From: Persicitalea sp963716085
Lineage (GTDB): Bacteria > Bacteroidota > Bacteroidia > Cytophagales > Spirosomataceae
Assembly: GCA_963716085.1 (NCBI GenBank)
Contig: OY970288.1
Coordinates: forward strand, 2,976,001 to 3,040,000
Length of the DNA: 64,000 nucleotides
Direction of reading: 5' to 3'
Shown: piece by piece, positions 43,075 through 50,710 of the stretch
Position numbering within the stretch: position 1 is the first letter of the stretch
Layout: every line of letters begins with the position of its first letter
Program-made: the position numbers and the translations under genes
Notes under the pieces: model-generated
Seen by the model: the letters and a program-made list of their open reading frames with translations, nothing else
Databases searched by the model: none
Told to the model about the DNA's origin: nothing

Positions 43075-43207
43075 TCATCAAAAAATTTAAGCTGAGAATT
43101 ACCTTTTTCCTCTTCCAGGCTCGACCTTCGACTACCTCAGCTAGTTTAGCGAGAGCCTTTTTGAAATTGGCGAAACGTTGTTGCCAGCGAATATCTTTAC
43201 TTTGCAT
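43071..43207 (-). pseudogene. Collapsed HEPN/HI0074-like partner of MNT
   Basis: The first 27 codons encode the family N-terminus (MQSKDIRWQQRFANFKKA, LAKLAEVVE). The frame then runs into an unrelated tail and stops at 43052. In another frame, a C-terminal-looking SLEEEKGNSQLKFFDE ends at a TGA (43071-43073) that overlaps the MNT ATG. A usual HI0074-like protein is about 130-145 residues, so roughly 80-90 codons are missing. At the junction (43126-43141) is a cttcgactacctcagc repeat-like sequence. Family assignment is by pattern; loss of function is inferred. Confidence 0.65.
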
Positions 43208-43333
43208 CGGTGAATAAGCCTAACGCTACTTATGACATTATAGGTAGCTGTGAAGGCAAAGTGCCAATTTTAAAAGATGTGTCAGCACTGACGCCCAAAT
43301 CAATGCGCCCCTACCCTTGAATCAGCCCCATCT

Positions 43334-44248
43334 ATGATTAGAACTTTCTTAATAAGGCTAGGCTTACTCCTGCTCGAAGTCCTCACTTTCGCGCTCATTG
43401 TTTTGGTTATAATCATTGCCTTCGGCGGAATATTTCACGTCTTTGGAATCGATAAGGCGGCAGTCGTAGGTGTCGGCCGATCTTCGAACCCCTACTGGGA
43501 AACCCTGATCGAATACGTCCCGCAGAACGTCGCTTTCCTAACCGCCTTTTTCGCTTTGCGGAAGTTCATTTTCAAGCGTTCCTATTCGGAGATGGGCTTA
43601 ACTTGGAAAAACCTGGTTCCTGATTTAGGCAAAGGGTTCGGGATGAGTGTGGTACTCATCGCCAGTGGATTTTTGGTCCTGCTGATTTTACAAAAAATAA
43701 ACTACACCGGGACGCAATTCAACGCCCAACAGTTCAGCGGCTTACTGGTACTCTTCTTCTTTCAAAGCTGGTCGGAAGAAATCATGAGCCGGGGGTTCTT
43801 GCTGGCTACCATTGCGCACTACTTTGGCGATATAGCGGGGCTAGTCGTCAGTTCCTTGTTGTTTTCCCTCCTGCACCTGGCCAATCCCGACTTTGCCTGG
43901 ATTGGGGCGGCCAACATTTTTCTGGCGGGCATCGCGCTGGGCTTGCTCTACCTCAAATACCGGAATATTTGGGTCTGCACGGGCCTTCACTGGGGCTGGA
44001 ACTTCGTGCAGGCGGGCTTCTTCGACTTCAACGTGAGCGGCTTCGATGTGTACAGCTTCATTCGCTTCAAGCCACTGGCTCCAGCCTGGCTGTCGGGAGG
44101 TACTTTCGGCTTCGAGGGGTCGATCCTTGCGGTCGTATTCCTGCTGGCTTTCAGTGCGTATTACTGGCAGCAGACTGATTTTTCCACAAAAAAACTTCCC
44201 GAAAGCTCAGCGGCTGGCGCGGAGGAGCTTTCGGGAAGTCAGCTTTGA
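43334..44248 (+). CDS. CPBP family intramembrane metalloprotease
   Basis: 304 residues, about eight helices. SWSEEIMSRGFLLATIAHYFG contains the EExxxR motif, SSLLFSLLHLANPDFAWIG the FxxxH motif, and TGLHWGWNFVQAG the HxxxN-like third motif of CPBP (CaaX protease-like) enzymes. Some family members mature bacteriocins or prenylated substrates; the target here is unknown. Its C-terminal 20 residues are encoded by a perfect 15-bp inverted repeat that looks like the terminator of the opposite gene. Confidence 0.87.
   Translation: MIRTFLIRLGLLLLEVLTFALIVLVIIIAFGGIFHVFGIDKAAVVGVGRSSNPYWETLIEYVPQNVAFLTAFFALRKFIFKRSYSEMGLTWKNLVPDLGKGFGMSVVLIASGFLVLLILQKINYTGTQFNAQQFSGLLVLFFFQSWSEEIMSRGFLLATIAHYFGDIAGLVVSSLLFSLLHLANPDFAWIGAANIFLAGIALGLLYLKYRNIWVCTGLHWGWNFVQAGFFDFNVSGFDVYSFIRFKPLAPAWLSGGTFGFEGSILAVVFLLAFSAYYWQQTDFSTKKLPESSAAGAEELSGSQL
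44188..44239 (-). terminator. Intrinsic terminator of the 44259-44672 gene, inside CPBP coding end
   Basis: ACTTCCCGAAAGCTC (44194-44208) and its perfect complement (44225-44239), with A7 on the plus strand at 44188-44194, i.e. a T-run after the hairpin in minus-strand direction. The hairpin is therefore a terminator for the lipoprotein gene read from the right, although it lies within the CPBP coding sequence. Confidence 0.75.
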
Positions 44249-44258
44249 CAGGCCAAGG

Positions 44259-44672
44259 TTACCGCCCGGTCGTCAGGACTACCTGCGTGCTGGGACTCAT
44301 CGTGTCTTCGCTGTTTTCGGCGGTGATGAAAACGCGTTTGGGCTTCTCAGCCTCGGTCACCGACAACTCGCCCGTCAGCGCTTTGGAGAACATCCCCGAA
44401 CCGACCTTGATTTGCCCAAGCTTCTTAGTGGTGTTTCGGTCAGAATCCATCCAGACGAGGTACACGTCACGAGACGGAGTTAGCTTTTTAGGCTCAGCCA
44501 GGTTGGCGACACTGACGGTAATGTCGTAGTTGCTATTCTTATCTTTCTTGACCTTCACCTCGCCCGAAGCAGCCGGAACTACCGAGGAGTCCTGAAAAGT
44601 CATCGTGTTGGAGCAGCCACCCAGCGTCAGCGCCAGGAAAAGTACTATCGCAATCGAATTGATCGTCTTCAT
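44259..44672 (-). CDS. Hypothetical small lipoprotein
   Basis: 137 residues with lipobox LGGC (residue about 20). The mature part is basic-rich (VKVKKDKNSNYDITVSVANL, AEPKKLTPSRDVYLVWMDSD, RNTTKKLGQIKVGSGMFSK) with a few beta-strand-like stretches; it resembles an anti-sigma/DUF-type beta-sandwich, but no family is recognised. Its terminator is embedded in the convergent CPBP gene. Confidence 0.75.
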   Translation of the reverse strand: MKTINSIAIVLFLALTLGGCSNTMTFQDSSVVPAASGEVKVKKDKNSNYDITVSVANLAEPKKLTPSRDVYLVWMDSDRNTTKKLGQIKVGSGMFSKALTGELSVTEAEKPKRVFITAENSEDTMSPSTQVVLTTGR

Positions 44673-44751
44673 TTTTTTGGGGATTTTAATTGTTGGGAAG
44701 ATTTACTTTGACTAGAACCACCTGGTACAAAATTCGTTCCTGATAAACCAT

Positions 44752-45870
44752 TCAGTTATTCAGTCCCACGGACTCCCACCAATGGGTCGTCGGCTGACGC
44801 GTCCCGACGGGGTAGCGGGTGCCAATGGTGGGCGTGGCGATGAACGCTCCCGTCGTATTGGCGCGGTTGAGTCGTTCGACGCTTTCCGTCCAGGGATGCA
44901 CCGCCAGGTTGAACGCACCCCAGTGAATCGGCACCAGCACTTCCCCCTCCAAGTCCAGAAAAGCCTGCATGGTTTGCTCGGGCATGAGGTGGATATCCTT
45001 CCACTTCACGTTGTACTGTCCGCACTCGATCATCGCCAGGTCGAACGGCCCAAAACGCTGGCCAACTTGTTTGAAATGCGGCCCGTAGCCGCCGTCGCCG
45101 CTGAAATATATCTTCTGGTTTTCTCCTGCAACCACCCACGATGCCCACAGCGTGCCGTTTCGGTCGGTCAGTCCGCGGCCCGAAAAATGGCGTTGCGGCG
45201 TGGCCGTAAAGATCAGGCCACCCGCCGTGGCGGATTCCCACCAGTCGAGTTCAGTGATTTTAGCGGGATCGACGCCCCAGCGTTCGAGGTGCGCCCCCAC
45301 ACCCAGCGGCACGTAAAAATGGCCGACATTGGGGTTTAATTCTTGAATCGAGCCGTAATCCAGGTGATCGTAATGGTCGTGCGAAATGACGACTGCGTCT
45401 ATACCCCTAAATTGCGCCATGTCGATCGGCGCTCGGTAAGTGAAGCGTTTGGCAAAAAATGGCACGGGCGAAGCCGCCGGGCCTAACATCGGGTCGAGCA
45501 GGATGCGCTTGCCTTCGATTTCGAGCAGCACCGCCGAGTGCCCAAACCAGGTAACGTACAGGGCCGTGTCCGATGGTACCTTTCCGTCCGCAGAATTGAC
45601 GGGTAGCGGCCCGTCGGGACGGGTGTTTTTGGCAGAAAGAAACTCTTTCAAAGTACTGAGCATCGAGTCGGCACTCATGTCCATCGAAGTGTGGATGGCA
45701 TTCATGAAGGTACCGTCGCGATACTGTGGCGAGGCTTCGACCCGCGCCAAGCGCGCGCCTTCAGCTTTTGCGCCGAACTGCGGAGAAGTATGTACGAAAA
45801 TGAAAATTGCGGCGGCGATCAGGAGGATGATCGAGACAAGCCATACTATTGCTTTCTTTAAGAATTTCAA
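44752..45870 (-). CDS. MBL-fold metal-dependent hydrolase (UlaG/NAPE-PLD-like)
   Basis: 372 residues with a TTG start (MKFLKKAIVWLVSIILLIAA), a membrane anchor at the N-terminus. Metallo-beta-lactamase motifs: WFGHSAVLLEIEGKRILLDPM, VVISHDHYDHLDYGSI (HxHxDH), IECGQYNVKWKDIHLMPEQ and VPIHWGAFNLAVHPWTE. The spacing is that of the lactonase/NAPE-PLD-like clade, often acting on N-acyl-phospholipids or cyclic phosphates; substrate unproven. It follows the desaturase gene by 38 bp and may be co-transcribed with it. Confidence 0.87.
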   Translation of the reverse strand: MKFLKKAIVWLVSIILLIAAAIFIFVHTSPQFGAKAEGARLARVEASPQYRDGTFMNAIHTSMDMSADSMLSTLKEFLSAKNTRPDGPLPVNSADGKVPSDTALYVTWFGHSAVLLEIEGKRILLDPMLGPAASPVPFFAKRFTYRAPIDMAQFRGIDAVVISHDHYDHLDYGSIQELNPNVGHFYVPLGVGAHLERWGVDPAKITELDWWESATAGGLIFTATPQRHFSGRGLTDRNGTLWASWVVAGENQKIYFSGDGGYGPHFKQVGQRFGPFDLAMIECGQYNVKWKDIHLMPEQTMQAFLDLEGEVLVPIHWGAFNLAVHPWTESVERLNRANTTGAFIATPTIGTRYPVGTRQPTTHWWESVGLNN

Positions 45871-45908
45871 AACGCAGGGTTTATTTCTTGCAATATACGG
45901 CGGTTGCT

Positions 45909-47492
45909 TTACCCCACCATCTCCGTCGCGATCTTGGCCGATAGCAGACAGAGCGGTACACCGCCCCCCGGATGCACGCTGCCGCCCACAAAGTACAGAT
46001 TATTGAACTGCCGCGAAAAGTTGGCGTGGCGCAGAAAAGCCGCGAAGCGGTTGTTGGAGCTATTGCCATAAAGTGCCCCCTGCGAGCTCGACGTGCGGCT
46101 TTCGATCAGGCGCGGGTCGAGGGTGTCTTCGGCTTCGATCAAGGCTTCGATATTGTCACCCAGTTGGCGGCTGAGTTTGGTTAAGATATTCTGGCGGGTT
46201 TCGGCGATGAGCGCGTCCCAATCCTGCCCGTCGTTGGCGGGGGCGTTCACCATCACAAACCAGTTTTCGCCCTCGGCGGGCGCGTCGTCAGGTTCGTATT
46301 TTGACGTAATATTGACGTAAACCGTCGGATCGCCGCCGATGGTTTTTTGTTGAAAAATGTGGTTGAATTCGGTGGGGTAATCTTCGCTGAAAAAGATATT
46401 GTGCAGGCCCAGCTCCGGAAATCGCTTTTTGATTCCCCAATAAAAAATAAGCGCCGAACTGGACTTCGGCTGCCGCAGCACCCGCTCGGGCTGCCGGGCT
46501 TCGGGCAGGAGTTTGCGGAAGGTGTTGACCACATCCATGTTGCTGATGACAAGGTCGTATTTTAAAGCGTTGCTCTTCACCCGGACGCCCGAAATTCTTT
46601 TCCCGTCGGTGAGCAGTTTTTCAATCGGTGTGCGATAATGAAAAGTCACGCCCAACTCCTCGGCCAGTCTCACCAGGCTGTTGGTAATGGAAACCATGCC
46701 GCCCCGCGGAAAAAACGCGCCGACGTTGTATTCCAGGTGCGGGATGATGTTCATCGTGGCGGGCGTCTGGTAGGGGTCGGAGCCGTTGTAGGTGGCGTAG
46801 CGGTTGAATAACTGCACCACGCGCGGGTCGGTGAAGCGGCTGGCGTTGGCCGTACTCATGCTGCGGAAGGCATCCAGTCTGTGCAGGTTCCGGTAGCCTT
46901 TCAGGGCGTCGCGGTTGAAGTAAGTACCTAATTTATGCAGCGAGCGATGCAGGAAAAGCTTTTCGGTCAATTCGTATTTCACCGCGCTATCCCGCAGGTG
47001 CGCCAGCACGTTTTCGGCGGGTTCACCGAGGTGCTTTTCAATGGTGCGGGCCAAAGCCTCCGGCTCGGAGTCGGCGACGAAGCGGGTGCCGTCTTCGTAG
47101 AAGTAGCGACAGGTTTCGGGAAGTTTTTGGTACTGAAAATAGTCCGCCGGATTCTTGCCTGCCAGCACAAACAAATCATCCACCAACTGCGGCAACGTAA
47201 AAAGCGACGGCCCGGCGTCGAAGCGGTACCCGTTGATTTTCAGCGAGGTGAGCTTGCCGCCGGGATAAGCGTTCCCTTCGTATACATCAACCGCGTAGCC
47301 CTTTACCGCGAGGCGAATGGCCGAAGCAATACCCGCAACGCCCGCGCCAACGATAGCCGCTGTTTTTGTTGAATTGTTTAACTGTGTAATCGTGTAATTG
47401 CTGTTGAGTTGTTTTGACCTGGCTCCGCAGGCTGAAGCCGGCGGCAATTGATTATTTAGGCACTTTGTGCCTTCTACAAACTCACTTCCCAC
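45909..47492 (-). CDS. Phytoene desaturase-like carotenoid oxidoreductase (CrtI/CrtD type)
   Basis: FAD-dependent oxidase for carotenoid desaturation. The dinucleotide motif AAIVGAGVAGIASAIRLAVKGYAVDVYEGNAYPGG begins only at residue 45, and the C-terminus has GGSVHPGGGVPLCLLSAKIATEMV, the typical CrtI end. No ATG/GTG/TTG stands next to the conserved start; the segment before it (47366-47413) is an octamer-periodic tract. The usable starts are GTG 47492, which overlaps the pncB stop by 11 bp, and TTG 47447; I take GTG. No other crt genes are adjacent, so CrtI versus CrtD cannot be decided. Confidence 0.82.
   Translation of the reverse strand: MGSEFVEGTKCLNNQLPPASACGARSKQLNSNYTITQLNNSTKTAAIVGAGVAGIASAIRLAVKGYAVDVYEGNAYPGGKLTSLKINGYRFDAGPSLFTLPQLVDDLFVLAGKNPADYFQYQKLPETCRYFYEDGTRFVADSEPEALARTIEKHLGEPAENVLAHLRDSAVKYELTEKLFLHRSLHKLGTYFNRDALKGYRNLHRLDAFRSMSTANASRFTDPRVVQLFNRYATYNGSDPYQTPATMNIIPHLEYNVGAFFPRGGMVSITNSLVRLAEELGVTFHYRTPIEKLLTDGKRISGVRVKSNALKYDLVISNMDVVNTFRKLLPEARQPERVLRQPKSSSALIFYWGIKKRFPELGLHNIFFSEDYPTEFNHIFQQKTIGGDPTVYVNITSKYEPDDAPAEGENWFVMVNAPANDGQDWDALIAETRQNILTKLSRQLGDNIEALIEAEDTLDPRLIESRTSSSQGALYGNSSNNRFAAFLRHANFSRQFNNLYFVGGSVHPGGGVPLCLLSAKIATEMVG
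47366..47413. repeat. Octamer-periodic tract before crtI-like domain
   Basis: Six 8-nt units with partial identity (on the gene strand aacaactc, aacagcaa, ttacacga, ttacacag, ttaaacaa, ttcaacaa). The units ttacacga/ttacacag resemble the attacacg unit before the radical SAM gene. It abuts the codons for the FAD-binding start. Confidence 0.7.
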
Positions 47493-48948
47493 CCCGAAGT
47501 TTCAAAATCAACGCCGTTTTTGTATCGAAAAGCTTTTTCTCCAGGCCGACGGGGTACGTGTGCGGGTTCACGAAGCGCTTGGTTCCTTCGTGTAGCAGGG
47601 AGAGCTGCTGCTGTACCCTTCGCTTCGTCTTCTCGATTGAAGGGAGTTCGTATACTGGTTTTCCCCTTTCAAAAATGGGTTGTAACAAATCCTCGTATGC
47701 ATACTTTTGGTCGAAAGTTCGCTGCCGCGTAAAATCATAGGGATCGATCATCGTTGATTCCTCCGCGTTACATTCATCCCGTACATCGAAAATCATGTCG
47801 GCCACAAAGCCCCATCTATTGCGGAAGCGCCGCACTTGCTGTATGCCAGGTGTGGAGGTTTTGATGGTCTGTTCGGAGAGCTTGACTTTGTCTTCCCATT
47901 CGCCCGATTCATTCTTCAGCGCGGCTAACTTATACACTCCGCCCAGCGCCGGTTGATCGTAAGCAGTGACGAGCTTAGTACCCACGCCCCAGACGTCGAT
48001 TTTGGCCCCCTGGTTTTTCAGGCTGCCCATGATGTATTCGTCGAGGTCATTGCTGGCTACAATAGACGTTTTCTCGAATCCAGCCGCATCCAGCAACTTA
48101 CGGGCCGCGATGCTTAGGTAGGCCAAATCGCCCGAGTCCAACCGAATGCCGCCCAAATCATGGCCGCGCTGCCGCAGTTGCCGACCCACGGATATGGCAT
48201 TTTTAACGCCCTGAATTGTGTCGTAAGTATCGACCAAGAGCGTGACATTGTTCGGCAAAAACTTGGCATACGTCTCGAAAGACTCCAGTTCGGAGGCAAA
48301 GGACATCACCCAACTATGGGCGTGGGTGCCTTTGACCGGGATGCCGTACAGCTTGCCCGCCAGCACGTTGGAAGTCGCATCGAAGCCGCCAATGTAAGCG
48401 GCGCGGCTGGCGGTCATGCCGCCGTCGGGGCCCTGGGCGCGGCGCAGCCCGAATTCCAGCAGGGCGTCATCGGGAGCCACGAGCCGCATCCGGGCGGCTT
48501 TCGTAGCCACGAGGGTCTGGAAATTGATGAGGTTCAGCAGCGGTGTTTCCAGCAACTGGCATTGCAGGATCGGTCCCGTGATGCGCAGCAGCGGCTCGTT
48601 GGGAAACACGACCGTACCCTCCGGCACCGCGGCCACGTCGCACTTGAATTCCAGATTTTTAAGGTATTCCAGGAAAGCCTCCTCAAAAAGCGGTTGGTCG
48701 TCGCTGCCCTTCAGGGTGCGGAGGTACTCAATATCTTTCTTGGAAAGCCCGTACTCATTGAGGTAACTGATCGCGCTGCTTAGTCCGCAGGCGACCGTGA
48801 AGCCACCGCCGAAAGGGTGTTTCCTGAAATAAAGGTTAAAAACCGCTTCCTGCTCAGCCTTGCCTGATTTCCAATAGCCATAGGCCATCGTGAGTTGGTA
48901 GAGGTCGGTGAGCAGGCTCAGCGAGGTGTCGTAGAGGCGGTTGATCAC
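47482..48948 (-). CDS. pncB: Nicotinate phosphoribosyltransferase
   Basis: 488 residues with a GTG start. The enzyme forms nicotinate mononucleotide from nicotinate and PRPP in NAD salvage. Motifs: LLTDLYQLTMAYGYW at the N-terminus, FELR-type LEFGLRRAQGPDGGMTASRAAYIGGFDATSNV, GTHAHSWVM, and DTYDTIQGVKNAISVG with GIRLDSGDLAYLS. These are hallmarks of the NAPRTase family. 17 bp after rmlC and overlapping the crtI-like gene by 11 bp, so the three are a co-oriented cluster, though their pathways are unrelated. Confidence 0.95.
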   Translation of the reverse strand: MINRLYDTSLSLLTDLYQLTMAYGYWKSGKAEQEAVFNLYFRKHPFGGGFTVACGLSSAISYLNEYGLSKKDIEYLRTLKGSDDQPLFEEAFLEYLKNLEFKCDVAAVPEGTVVFPNEPLLRITGPILQCQLLETPLLNLINFQTLVATKAARMRLVAPDDALLEFGLRRAQGPDGGMTASRAAYIGGFDATSNVLAGKLYGIPVKGTHAHSWVMSFASELESFETYAKFLPNNVTLLVDTYDTIQGVKNAISVGRQLRQRGHDLGGIRLDSGDLAYLSIAARKLLDAAGFEKTSIVASNDLDEYIMGSLKNQGAKIDVWGVGTKLVTAYDQPALGGVYKLAALKNESGEWEDKVKLSEQTIKTSTPGIQQVRRFRNRWGFVADMIFDVRDECNAEESTMIDPYDFTRQRTFDQKYAYEDLLQPIFERGKPVYELPSIEKTKRRVQQQLSLLHEGTKRFVNPHTYPVGLEKKLFDTKTALILKLRGGK

Positions 48949-48965
48949 GGGCCGGGGGCTTTGGG

Positions 48966-49511
48966 CTAGGAAACCTGCTTGGCAAACAGCGCTTTAAAAG
49001 TCGGCAGTTCGACGTCTTTTTCCGAAACGATCGGGTTCTTTACGCCCCACTCGATGTTCAGCGTGGCGTCGTTCCAGATAATGCCCGACTCGCAGGCTTT
49101 GTTATAGAGATTAGTGCACTTATAGCTAAATACGGAATCCTCCACCGCCGCAAAACCGTGCGCAAAGCCCTCGGGAATGTAGGCCATATTGTTGCGCTTG
49201 GCGTCCAGCTCGAAAAGCTCGTACTGGCCAAAGGTCGGGGACTCGGGGCGGATGTCCACCGCCACGTCGATGACGCGCCCGCTAATGACCCGCACCAGTT
49301 TTCCCTGGGCGAAGGGCTCATTTTGGAAGTGCAGTCCACGCAGTACGCCTTTGACCGAGAACGATTGATTATCCTGCACGAAATGGGCCGGAATGCCCGC
49401 TTTCTCGAACGCCTCGCGGTTGTAGGATTCAAAAAACGCTCCCCGCTCGTCTTCAAAAATTCGGGGAAAAATCTCGACCAATCCCGCAATGGACGTTTCT
49501 CGAATCAGCAT
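48966..49511 (-). CDS. rfbC: dTDP-4-dehydrorhamnose 3,5-epimerase
   Basis: 181 residues from ATG 49511 (MLIRETSIAGLVEIFPRIFEDERG). RmlC hallmarks: FVQDNQSFSVKGVLRGLHFQ (with the catalytic His in GLHFQ), QGKLVRVISGRVIDVAVDIR (Lys), and YIPEGFAHGF. Catalyses the third step of dTDP-L-rhamnose synthesis. No rmlA, rmlB or rmlD genes are near, so the rest of the pathway lies elsewhere. Confidence 0.95.
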   Translation of the reverse strand: MLIRETSIAGLVEIFPRIFEDERGAFFESYNREAFEKAGIPAHFVQDNQSFSVKGVLRGLHFQNEPFAQGKLVRVISGRVIDVAVDIRPESPTFGQYELFELDAKRNNMAYIPEGFAHGFAAVEDSVFSYKCTNLYNKACESGIIWNDATLNIEWGVKNPIVSEKDVELPTFKALFAKQVS

Positions 49512-49595
49512 ATTTATTTGGCTATTGTTGGTTTGAAAGAGCACCTCAGGTTGACCTGGCAGGGGGCAAATTTATGAATCTATCGGCAGAGGTCG

Positions 49596-49603
49596 TAATT
49601 TCG
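49596..49603 (+). promoter_or_regulatory. Possible -7 box for pyrF
   Basis: TAATTTCG, seven of eight with TAnnTTTG, 20 bp before the pyrF ATG at 49624. Weak, as no -33 TTTG is evident. Confidence 0.35.
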
Positions 49604-49623
49604 CCGCATTATTTCCCCGATAT

Positions 49624-50505
49624 ATGACTTACGACGCCCTTTATTCACAAATAAAAGAGAAGAAATCCTACCTCTGCGTGGGCCTCGATACCGATGTACG
49701 CAAACTCCCCCCCCATCTGTTGCGGGAGGACGACCCAGTTTTTGAATTTAATCGCGCCATCATCGACGCCACCGTGGATTTTTGCGTGGCCTATAAGCCC
49801 AACATCGCCTTTTACGAGGCGCAGGGGCCGCAAGGTTGGGAGAGCTTGCGCAAGACGCTGACCTATATTCCCAAAACCCACCTCACCATCGCCGATGCCA
49901 AGCGCGGCGACATCGGCAACACCTCCGGCCTGTACGCCCGCACCTTTTTCGACAAAACGGCGGCGGGTCTGGACTTCGACGCCGTGACCGTCGCCCCCTA
50001 CATGGGCCATGATTCGGTGGGGCCGTTTTTGGAATACACAGACAAGTGGGTGATCCTGCTGGCCCTGACCTCCAACCCCGGCGGCGACGATTTCCAGCGA
50101 TTGGAAATCAATGGCAAGCCCCTCTACGAACACGTCCTGACCACCTCCCAAACCTGGCCCGACGCCGACCGCCTGATGTACGTGGTAGGCGCCACCCAAG
50201 CCGACGCCCTGGCCCACATCCGCATATTAGCGCCCCACCACTTCCTGCTGGTACCCGGCGTGGGCGCCCAGGGCGGCAGCCTGGAAGAAGTCTCCCGCCA
50301 CGGCATGAATGACCAATGCGGCCTGCTCGTCAACGCCTCCCGCAGCATCCTCTACGCCAGCAACGGTAAGGATTTTGCCCAAAAAGCCCAGGATGAAGCG
50401 CGGGGCATTCAGCAGGAAATGGAACGGTATCTTTTTGAGTTTAAAGTGGCAGAGGTACAAAGCAACAAAGGCACAAAGCGACAAAGGCACAAAGGCACAA
50501 AGTAA
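49624..50505 (+). CDS. pyrF: Orotidine 5'-phosphate decarboxylase (type 2)
   Basis: 293 residues. Decarboxylates OMP to UMP in pyrimidine synthesis. YLCVGLDTDVRKLP, FNRAIIDATVDFCVAYKPNIAFYEAQG, the active-site DAKRGDIGNT (Asp-x-Lys-x-x-Asp), and LVPGVGAQGGSLEEV are of the type 2 PyrF clade. The last 16 residues (VQSNKGTKRQRHKGTK) are encoded by the 8-bp satellite at 50458-50601 and are not part of the family. A stop codon arises within the sixth octamer. Confidence 0.95.
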   Translation: MTYDALYSQIKEKKSYLCVGLDTDVRKLPPHLLREDDPVFEFNRAIIDATVDFCVAYKPNIAFYEAQGPQGWESLRKTLTYIPKTHLTIADAKRGDIGNTSGLYARTFFDKTAAGLDFDAVTVAPYMGHDSVGPFLEYTDKWVILLALTSNPGGDDFQRLEINGKPLYEHVLTTSQTWPDADRLMYVVGATQADALAHIRILAPHHFLLVPGVGAQGGSLEEVSRHGMNDQCGLLVNASRSILYASNGKDFAQKAQDEARGIQQEMERYLFEFKVAEVQSNKGTKRQRHKGTK

Positions 50506-50601
50506 CAAAGGCACAAAGTAACAAAGGCACAGAGGCACAGAGGCACAGAGGCACAAAGTAACAAAGGCACAGAGGCACAGAGGCACAGAGGCACAAAGTA
50601 A
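50458..50601. repeat. 8-bp satellite, 18 units of the caaaggca family
   Basis: Eighteen contiguous 8-mers (caaaggca, cagaggca, caaagtaa, with a few variants), 144 bp. The last 80 bp form a higher-order array: caaaggca, three cagaggca and caaagtaa, repeated twice (50522-50561, 50562-50601). The first six units encode the pyrF tail including its stop. Confidence 0.95.
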
Positions 50602-50635
50602 CAAACGGGATCGCTCGGCGGTAAGCTTGCGACAG

Positions 50636-50707
50636 CCTAAACTCTAAACACCTCAACACCTCAACACCTAAACACCTAAACACCTCAACAACTCAACAAC
50701 TCAACAA
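50636..50707. repeat. 8-bp tandem tract upstream of lysA
   Basis: Nine 8-nt units (cctaaact, ctaaacac, ctcaacac twice, ctaaacac twice, ctcaacaa three times), ending 3 nt before the lysA ATG at 50711. The leader has almost no G. Confidence 0.95.
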
Positions 50708-50710
50708 AAA

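Noticed and set aside
42745..43207. A working HEPN/MNT toxin-antitoxin system
   Set aside because: The HEPN core is missing, so no active toxin can be made from this locus.
50458..50707. CRISPR-like array
   Set aside because: Units are contiguous 8-mers with no spacers, and no cas genes are present.
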